Shown piece after piece: positions 31,578-35,969 of a DNA stretch of 35,969 nucleotides. The stretch covers positions 72,632-108,600 of the forward strand of contig JAMJTW010000007.1 of assembly GCA_024281175.1 (NCBI GenBank). Direction: 5' to 3'. Numbering within the stretch: position 1 is the stretch's first letter; each line of letters opens with the position of its first letter. The notes beneath the pieces are model-generated. The model worked only from the letters and a program-made list of their open reading frames with translations. It was not told the origin of the DNA and did not search any database. The position numbers and the translations under genes are program-made. This stretch comes from Candidatus Thiovulum imperiosus (GTDB taxonomy: Bacteria; Campylobacterota; Campylobacteria; Campylobacterales; Thiovulaceae).

Positions 31578-32020
31578 GACTAAATAGAGAGGTTGGAACT
31601 TTAAATAGAGAGATAGTAGCTATTAGAGAGAAGTGGAAAATAGCTTTAAATATAAACTCTAAAAAAGTAGCCATAGAAAAACTTATAACTATGAAGAAGT
31701 TGAATGATAGTCATCATATGGACGAGCTTATAGAGAAAGCCTCTCAAAGAGAATTAATAGAGTTTCAAAGACAAGAGATTGAAGAGAGAGAGTATCACAG
31801 TGACAATAGAGATGAGCTTGATAATGACTTTGAAGAAGCTGTTGTAATTGAGAAAAAAGAATCACCTCCAGAAATAGATGCTACAATAGAAAAGGAGCAA
31901 GAAGAGAAGATAGCAACTCGACAAAATCGTATTCTTAGTGAATATAGAAATCGTAGAAAAGAGGAGGAAAATCCTCATTTAACTGTATCTTGGTTGAAAA
32001 ATAGGATGAAAAAAGGGTGA
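31574..32020 (+). CDS. Highly charged helical protein
   Basis: 148 residues, with about 45 percent Glu, Lys, Arg and Asp, predicted to be long helices. It starts MRLNREVGTLNREIVAIREKW and contains EFQRQEIEEREY and QEEKIATRQNRILSEYRNRR; it ends WLKNRMKKG. It is likely a soluble cytoplasmic coiled-coil protein. No family is recognised. Both junctions are four-base overlaps (ATGA with aspC, GTGA with the lipoprotein gene), so it is clearly part of this unit. Confidence 0.6.
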   Translation: MRLNREVGTLNREIVAIREKWKIALNINSKKVAIEKLITMKKLNDSHHMDELIEKASQRELIEFQRQEIEEREYHSDNRDELDNDFEEAVVIEKKESPPEIDATIEKEQEEKIATRQNRILSEYRNRRKEEENPHLTVSWLKNRMKKG

Positions 32021-32724
32021 GACTCTCTCTCTTAATTTCTTTTCTGCTTTTCTACTCATGCTCTTCAACAATAGATTCTCTTGAAAACTATAAAGAAGTT
32101 GATTTTGAACAGAAAGATTCTGAAACAAAAAGTTCCAAATATAGAATCGAAACCAACATTTCAGAAATTTCAAACCATTTGAAAGATTCTAGTTTAATGG
32201 AATTCACTTCTCAAAATCCAGAATACAGAATAGATTTAAAAATCTATAAAACTTTTGAAAATATAACTTTTGGAAAGTTGGAAATTTGGAATTTAAGATT
32301 TTCCAGAGTTGAAAAGAGTTTTCTGTTTTCAGAAGAGAAAAAAGAAGAAATTTTTGAAAAAGCGATTTTAGAAGTTAAAAAGTTTTTCAGATATATCAGA
32401 GGATATATAGTTGAAAAGAGAGAAGATTATGATGGTGAAAAAATCTTTAAAATCTCTATTGGAAGTGGTCGAGGTATCGCTATTGGCAAAAAAGTAAATA
32501 TATTTGGTTTTCGAGAGAGAGAGAGTTTTTTAACTCAAGAGAAAAAGTTGAAATTTGTAAAAGTTGGAGTTGGAACAGTTTCAAATAAAATTGAAAAAGA
32601 TAGCTCTTGGATTTTTACAGATAGCAAACATGTTCAAAATGGAGATACTATTTTTCTCGATAGCAACTTTTTTGGTGATTACATCTTTGATGGAAAACTA
32701 ATCATTGATGAGTATAGAAATTAA
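32017..32724 (+). CDS. Lipoprotein with FlgT-like C-terminal segment
   Basis: 235 residues from GTG 32017. The lipobox is FYSC (Cys15). The central part is alpha/beta. The C-terminal part alternates glycines and strands (IGSGRGIAIGKKVNIFGF; GVGTVSNKIEKDSSWIFTD; VQNGDTIFL). This recalls the small beta-barrel at the end of flagellar FlgT and of CsgG-associated lipoproteins. It is probably attached to the outer membrane. The exact role is unknown and the resemblance is by eye only. Confidence 0.65.
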   Translation: MRLSLLISFLLFYSCSSTIDSLENYKEVDFEQKDSETKSSKYRIETNISEISNHLKDSSLMEFTSQNPEYRIDLKIYKTFENITFGKLEIWNLRFSRVEKSFLFSEEKKEEIFEKAILEVKKFFRYIRGYIVEKREDYDGEKIFKISIGSGRGIAIGKKVNIFGFRERESFLTQEKKLKFVKVGVGTVSNKIEKDSSWIFTDSKHVQNGDTIFLDSNFFGDYIFDGKLIIDEYRN

Positions 32725-32726
32725 GG

Positions 32727-32742
32727 CTATTTGGTCACCCCC
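32727..32742. repeat. Isolated outer arm of the nested repeat
   Basis: CTATTTGGTCACCCCC is identical over 16 bases to the right outer arm of copy 1 (11851-11866). It begins two bases after the lipoprotein stop. No left arm or core is nearby, so it is a solo arm or remnant between convergent genes. Confidence 0.6.
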
Positions 32743-33974
32743 TATTTTCTGCTACTTACAAAAGTTCTTTTGAAATCTGAGTAGAAGAGTTTCTCTTTAT
32801 GAATGAAATAGTTTTTCATAAGTTCCACTTCACCGCTTTCCAACTCCACAATATGTTTATCAATTTTTTCAAAAATCGTTCCTGTTCCATCTGTAATTTC
32901 TATTTCTGGAAATCTATTTTCAATTTTCAGAAGTTCAGTTGAGCATATTTCAGTCTGCTCTTTTTCTGGAAGAATTATCTCAAGATAGATTTTGTCAGAA
33001 ACATAACTGTTGTAAGAGATTTTATTTCTGGAGAGAAAAGAGGTAAGTTTTTTTAATTGCTCTTTTGAGTAGTTTTCAACTTGAAGAGAGTGCTTTTCAC
33101 CATCTCTCTCCAGAAATTTCTTGTTTTTCTCTTTATATTTTTCCAGTTTTATAACCTCTCTTTCAACATCAACTGATGGAGTTGTAGAAGAGTAGAACTC
33201 TTTTCGAAAATCGAAATATTTTAGTAGAGCCTTTTTCTTTATATACTCTTGAAACGCTTCACAATTTATGTACTGTTGAAACTCCTCTGTATCTTCAAGT
33301 TCTTCTGCTGAAAGAAGTCTCCCTATAAAAAAGTTTTCAGCTTTCTCGCTGTCAAAAACAAAAGTTGAGAGAGAATATTTTTTCTTCTCGATAAAAAATG
33401 GATTTCTTTTTCTTATCTTTTTAGTCATCTCAATATTATCTTTTCGAGCCTCTTCTTCAGTTCTCTCAACTTTTTTGAAAAATGGATTTATATCTCTCAT
33501 CTTCACAAACTTATTGATTTTCATACTTAAATCTTTTACAGAATAGCTGTATCCTCCTCCAATACTTTTCAAATTTACATCTTTTTTATGAGTTTTATTA
33601 AACTTCTTTAAGAAATCCAAAACTTCAACTTTTTTTTCATGTGTGAGATATAAGGTTAAATGGAAATGGGGAGAGTTCTTGTCTGAAAATTCGACACTAC
33701 CAAAGTATTCAACTTTCTCTTTTGCAAGATAAATTACTATCTCTTGAACACTCTCTTTATTTATCGGCATGATTGTTAGCAGAAAAGGGTCTAAACCATT
33801 CTCTTCAGTAGCGTGTTTGTGAATGTGGTCTTTTTTGTTGAGCTTTACAAACTCGTCAAACATCAACCTATTTTCAATAGGTTTTTCTAACTTACCTTTA
33901 AGTCTAAATATGACTTGATAGATGAACTTATTGATTAAGTATTTCTTAATCGCTTCTAATATATAATCTTTCAT
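32742..33974 (-). CDS. Unknown protein with HUH-like motif, possible Rep-type endonuclease
   Basis: A 410-residue, Lys/Glu-rich soluble protein. DPFLLTIMP (62-70) followed by VEYFGSVEFSDKNSPHFHLTLYL (88-110, His103 and His105) recalls motifs 1 and 2 of rolling-circle replication initiators. GYSYSVKDLSMKINK (141-155) could supply the motif 3 tyrosine. This is pattern resemblance only. The first 30 residues (KYLINKFIYQVIFRLKGKL) are repeated in the truncated frame upstream at 33983-34207. It is flanked by a solo repeat arm downstream and duplicated hairpin leaders upstream. Alternatives: a plasmid or phage remnant, or an unrelated family. Confidence 0.5.
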   Translation of the reverse strand: MKDYILEAIKKYLINKFIYQVIFRLKGKLEKPIENRLMFDEFVKLNKKDHIHKHATEENGLDPFLLTIMPINKESVQEIVIYLAKEKVEYFGSVEFSDKNSPHFHLTLYLTHEKKVEVLDFLKKFNKTHKKDVNLKSIGGGYSYSVKDLSMKINKFVKMRDINPFFKKVERTEEEARKDNIEMTKKIRKRNPFFIEKKKYSLSTFVFDSEKAENFFIGRLLSAEELEDTEEFQQYINCEAFQEYIKKKALLKYFDFRKEFYSSTTPSVDVEREVIKLEKYKEKNKKFLERDGEKHSLQVENYSKEQLKKLTSFLSRNKISYNSYVSDKIYLEIILPEKEQTEICSTELLKIENRFPEIEITDGTGTIFEKIDKHIVELESGEVELMKNYFIHKEKLFYSDFKRTFVSSRK

Positions 33975-33982
33975 TAGTCTTT

Positions 33983-34207
33983 TTAGAAAGAAACTTTCGG
34001 TCGATAAACTTTCGGTTTCTTTCTGCCTTTCACAGAATTTATTTTAAAATCAAAAAATATCTTCAATTCTACAAAAACTAAACTTAAAAAAACAAAAAAT
34101 TTCTTAATATGGTTTTCTAATTTACCCTTAAGTCTGAATATAACTTGGTAGATGAATTTGTTGATTAAGTAATCCTTAATCATTTTTAGGATATATTGTT
34201 TTTCCAT
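33983..34207 (-). pseudogene. Truncated duplicate of the HUH-like gene start
   Basis: 74 codons. The first 31 (ILKMIKDYLINKFIYQVIFR and on to KGKLE) copy the start of the gene at 33974. After that the frame runs through the duplicated leader (KVYRPKVSF is the translated hairpin) and stops nine bases before the intact gene. It is best seen as a by-product of the tandem duplication, though a leader peptide is possible. Confidence 0.6.
33985..34024. repeat. Hairpin with paired direct repeats, unit A
   Basis: Arms AGAAAGAAAC (33985-33994) and GTTTCTTTCT (34015-34024) enclose two direct copies of AAACTTTCGGT (33991-34001 and 34006-34016), which overlap the arms. It is directly upstream of the HUH-like gene. 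The arrangement recalls a rolling-circle origin or an operator. Confidence 0.7.
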
Positions 34208-34219
34208 TATTTATTTTTT

Positions 34220-34259
34220 AGAAAGAAACTTTGGTTCCGAAAACTTTCGGTTTCTTTCT
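34220..34259. repeat. Hairpin, unit B
   Basis: The same arms, AGAAAGAAAC (34220-34229) and GTTTCTTTCT (34250-34259). Inside, only the right-hand AAACTTTCGGT is intact and the left copy has changed (AAACTTTGGTT). It lies upstream of the truncated frame. Confidence 0.7.
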
Positions 34260-34407
34260 TCCTTCCTTTCACAGAATTTATTTTAAAATCAAAAAATATT
34301 TTCAATTCTACAAAAAATAAACTTAAAAAAACAAATTTACTGAACTATTTCATTTTGAAATTTTTTCAAAAACTAAATACAATAAGTAAAATTTTAAAAG
34401 GCTTTTT

Positions 34408-34941
34408 TTGTTAGAAACACTTTTTGAAGGTGCTATTTGGCGAAGTAGATTTGTAGTTTTACTAGCTGTAATTTTCGGTCTCATAGGGGCTTTTGTTCTT
34501 TTTATTGTAGCTTCTATTGATATATTGGAAGTTGCAATTTACACATATAAAACGATTGTCTCTCATTCGCACCCTGACCACTTTCACGAAAATATAGTTG
34601 CTGGAATAATAGGTGCTGTGGATTTATATCTGATAGCAATTGTTATGTTTATTTTTGCATTTGGTCTTTATGAACTTTTTATTAGTGATATTGACGAAGC
34701 TCAAAATAGTGATAAAGGTGGAAATATACTTGCTGTAACTTCACTTGACATGCTGAAAGATAAAATAGCAAAAGTTATTGTTATGGTTTTAGTGGTAAAT
34801 TTCTTTCAGAGAATTCTTCATACAGAATTTCATACACCATTAGAAATGCTCTATTTTGCACTATCTATTACTGCACTATCTGTTGGACTCTACTTTTTAA
34901 GCATGGTTGGAAAGAAGAAAAAAACAGAAGAGAAATTGTAG
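34408..34941 (+). CDS. YqhA-family (UPF0114-like) membrane protein
   Basis: 177 residues with three to four membrane helices. The N-terminus LETLFEGAIWRSRFVVLLAVIFG and the block AIVMFIFAFGLYELFISDID match the YqhA/UPF0114 family, as does LDMLKDKIAKVIVMVLVVNFF. The function is unknown; it is an inner-membrane protein. A His-rich loop (HSHPDHFHEN) might bind metal. The start is TTG 34408 after AAAAGG. It lies upstream of the DUF485-actP pair, 32 bases away. Confidence 0.85.
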   Translation: MLETLFEGAIWRSRFVVLLAVIFGLIGAFVLFIVASIDILEVAIYTYKTIVSHSHPDHFHENIVAGIIGAVDLYLIAIVMFIFAFGLYELFISDIDEAQNSDKGGNILAVTSLDMLKDKIAKVIVMVLVVNFFQRILHTEFHTPLEMLYFALSITALSVGLYFLSMVGKKKKTEEKL

Positions 34942-34973
34942 TAAAATATTTAAATCTTATATTTGGAGACTTT

Positions 34974-35270
34974 ATGGAAACTAAAGATATTTTAGAAAAT
35001 CCAAAATTTAAGGAGCTTGTTTCAAAACGAAGCTCTTTTGCTTGGACACTTGCAATTATTATGCTTGTTGTCTATTACACTTTTATACTTACTATCGCTT
35101 TTGCACCAGAAGTGTTGGGAACTCCACTTGGAGATGGTGTAACTACTATTGGAATTCCAGTTGGAATTGTAATCATCTTTTTTGCTTTCATTCTTACAGG
35201 AATTTATGTAAAAAGAGCAAATTCAGAATTTGATGAACTTACAGCTCAAATTAAAAGGGAGGCAAAATGA
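34974..35270 (+). CDS. DUF485 membrane protein (YjcH-like)
   Basis: 98 residues with two membrane helices, starting with a soluble segment ([17 protein letters not shown]). [27 protein letters not shown] and the Gly-rich turn before [12 protein letters not shown] are typical of DUF485 (YjcH). This family is usually encoded directly before acetate/solute symporters, as here. GGAG lies a few bases upstream of ATG 34974. It overlaps the symporter gene by four bases (ATGA). Confidence 0.9.
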   Translation: METKDILENPKFKELVSKRSSFAWTLAIIMLVVYYTFILTIAFAPEVLGTPLGDGVTTIGIPVGIVIIFFAFILTGIYVKRANSEFDELTAQIKREAK

Positions 35271-35969
35271 GACTACTATTACTTCTACTTCCTATTTCAC
35301 TTTTTGGTGGTGAAGCTCTAGGAGATATGGGAAAATCTGATTTAAATATTTCAGCAATTATTATGTTTCTAATTTTCGTAGTTGCAACTCTTGGAATTAC
35401 ATATTGGGCTTCAAAAAGAACTCGAAGTGCAAAAGATTTCTATACAGCTGGTGGAGGAATTACAGGTTTCCAAAACGGTTTAGCAATTGCTGGAGATTAT
35501 ATGTCAGCAGCTTCATTTCTTGGGATTTCAGGACTTGTATACTTAAAAGGATATGATGGTCTTATCTATTCTATCGGTTTTTTAGTAGGTTGGCCAATTA
35601 TTCTTTTTCTTGTAGCTGAACAACTAAGAAATCTTGGAAAATACACTTTTGCAGATGTTGCTTCATACCGACTTCGACAAACTCCAATTCGAACTCTTGC
35701 TGCATTTGGTTCTATCGCAACTGTTTTACTCTACCTCATCGCTCAAATGGTTGGTAGTGGAAAACTGATTGAGGTTCTTTTTGGTCTTGATTATGAGATG
35801 GCTGTTGTCTTAGTTGGTGTTCTTATGGTTCTTTATGTAACAGTTGGTGGAATGCTTGCAACAACTTGGGTTCAAATAATTAAGGCTGTACTACTTCTCT
35901 CTGGAGCTACATTTATGGCAATTGCTGTTATGTATCACTATGGTTTCTCTTTCGAGTCCCTATTCTCAA
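35267..35969 (+). CDS. actP: Sodium/solute symporter, ActP-like, 3' end outside window
   Basis: The frame is open from ATG 35267 to the window end (234 codons). A signal-like start ([17 protein letters not shown]) is followed by membrane helices. The SSS-family blocks are visible: [40 protein letters not shown] and [30 protein letters not shown] follows. With DUF485 upstream, acetate or a similar small carboxylate is the likely substrate. AGGGAGG lies just upstream of the start. The gene is cut by the window, not truncated in nature as far as can be seen. Confidence 0.9.
   Translation, partial: MRLLLLLLPISLFGGEALGDMGKSDLNISAIIMFLIFVVATLGITYWASKRTRSAKDFYTAGGGITGFQNGLAIAGDYMSAASFLGISGLVYLKGYDGLIYSIGFLVGWPIILFLVAEQLRNLGKYTFADVASYRLRQTPIRTLAAFGSIATVLLYLIAQMVGSGKLIEVLFGLDYEMAVVLVGVLMVLYVTVGGMLATTWVQIIKAVLLLSGATFMAIAVMYHYGFSFESLFS

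Larger units (their letters stand above)
33881..34330. repeat. Tandem duplication of leader plus gene start, about 230-239 bp
   Basis: Two imperfect copies: about 33881-34080 and 34112-34330. The offset is 230 bases over the coding part and 239 in the leader (compare CACAGAATTTATTTTAAAAT at 34031 and 34270). Each unit carries the first 30 codons of the HUH-like gene, a hairpin, and an AT-rich leader. Divergence shows the event is not recent. The 33975-34407 stretch holds nothing else except the truncated frame. Confidence 0.85.

Noticed and set aside
33985-34259. Possible CRISPR array
   Set aside because: Only two diverged units about 235 bases apart, with coding sequence between them; no regular short spacers and no cas genes in the window.

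Overview
The window looks like a chromosomal segment of a Campylobacterota (epsilonproteobacterial) species. It is strongly AT-rich and tightly packed, and many genes overlap by 4 to 30 bases. Several features fit that phylum: an F0 c-subunit (AtpE) with an N-terminal signal-like extension standing apart from other atp genes, the futalosine menaquinone enzyme MqnE, the run fabZ-lpxA-clpX, a neelaredoxin-type superoxide reductase and small c-type cytochromes. TTG is used as start codon unusually often. The genus cannot be fixed from the sequence alone.

Layout. 1-2174: C-terminal part of a large acidic surface-type protein. 2285-3923: outer-membrane porin and an arsenate reductase that overlaps it. 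3933-8723 (minus): pepA, a small membrane protein and gpsA, then mobB-fbp-orf61-moaD-moaE, which mixes molybdenum cofactor genes with fructose bisphosphatase. 8840-11662 (plus): two lipoproteins, a periplasmic thioredoxin and queF. 11663-11958: nested inverted repeat. 11959-16477 (plus): fabZ, lpxA, clpX, cmoA, two membrane proteins and a GNAT acetyltransferase. 16481-18219 (minus): tRNA-Leu(GAG), atpE and an alaC-like aminotransferase. 18444-22161: superoxide reductase, cytochrome c lipoprotein, pyrB, cvpA, ferritin and cytochrome c. 22213-24528 (minus): copper-type TonB-dependent receptor and a small protein whose stop lies inside a repeat element. 24587-26557 (plus): pgpA, murG and an RDD protein. 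26664-28035: an accessory island with a Phd-antitoxin/leucine-rich-repeat fusion. 28140-30312 (minus): dapB, a CiaD-like protein and mqnE. 30411-32724 (plus): aspartate-type aminotransferase, a charged protein and a lipoprotein. 32742-34207 (minus): an unknown protein with an HUH-like motif whose 5' part and leader are tandemly duplicated. 34408-35969 (plus): YqhA-type protein, a DUF485 protein and the start of an ActP-type symporter.

Most genes are housekeeping: envelope and lipid synthesis (fabZ, lpxA, murG, pgpA, gpsA), amino acids and nucleotides (dapB, aminotransferases, pyrB), modified tRNA bases (queF, cmoA), molybdenum cofactor (moaD, moaE, mobB), and metal or oxygen stress handling (superoxide reductase, ferritin, copper receptor, arsC).

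The most unusual parts are four. (1) The Phd-LRR fusion has a perfect 18-bp palindrome in its promoter and no recognisable toxin. (2) The HUH-like gene is preceded by duplicated hairpin and direct-repeat leaders that resemble a replication origin. (3) A family of nested inverted repeats has outer arms that differ between copies but stay paired. (4) A recurrent AAGAGTCT/AGACTCTT hairpin closes many transcription units.
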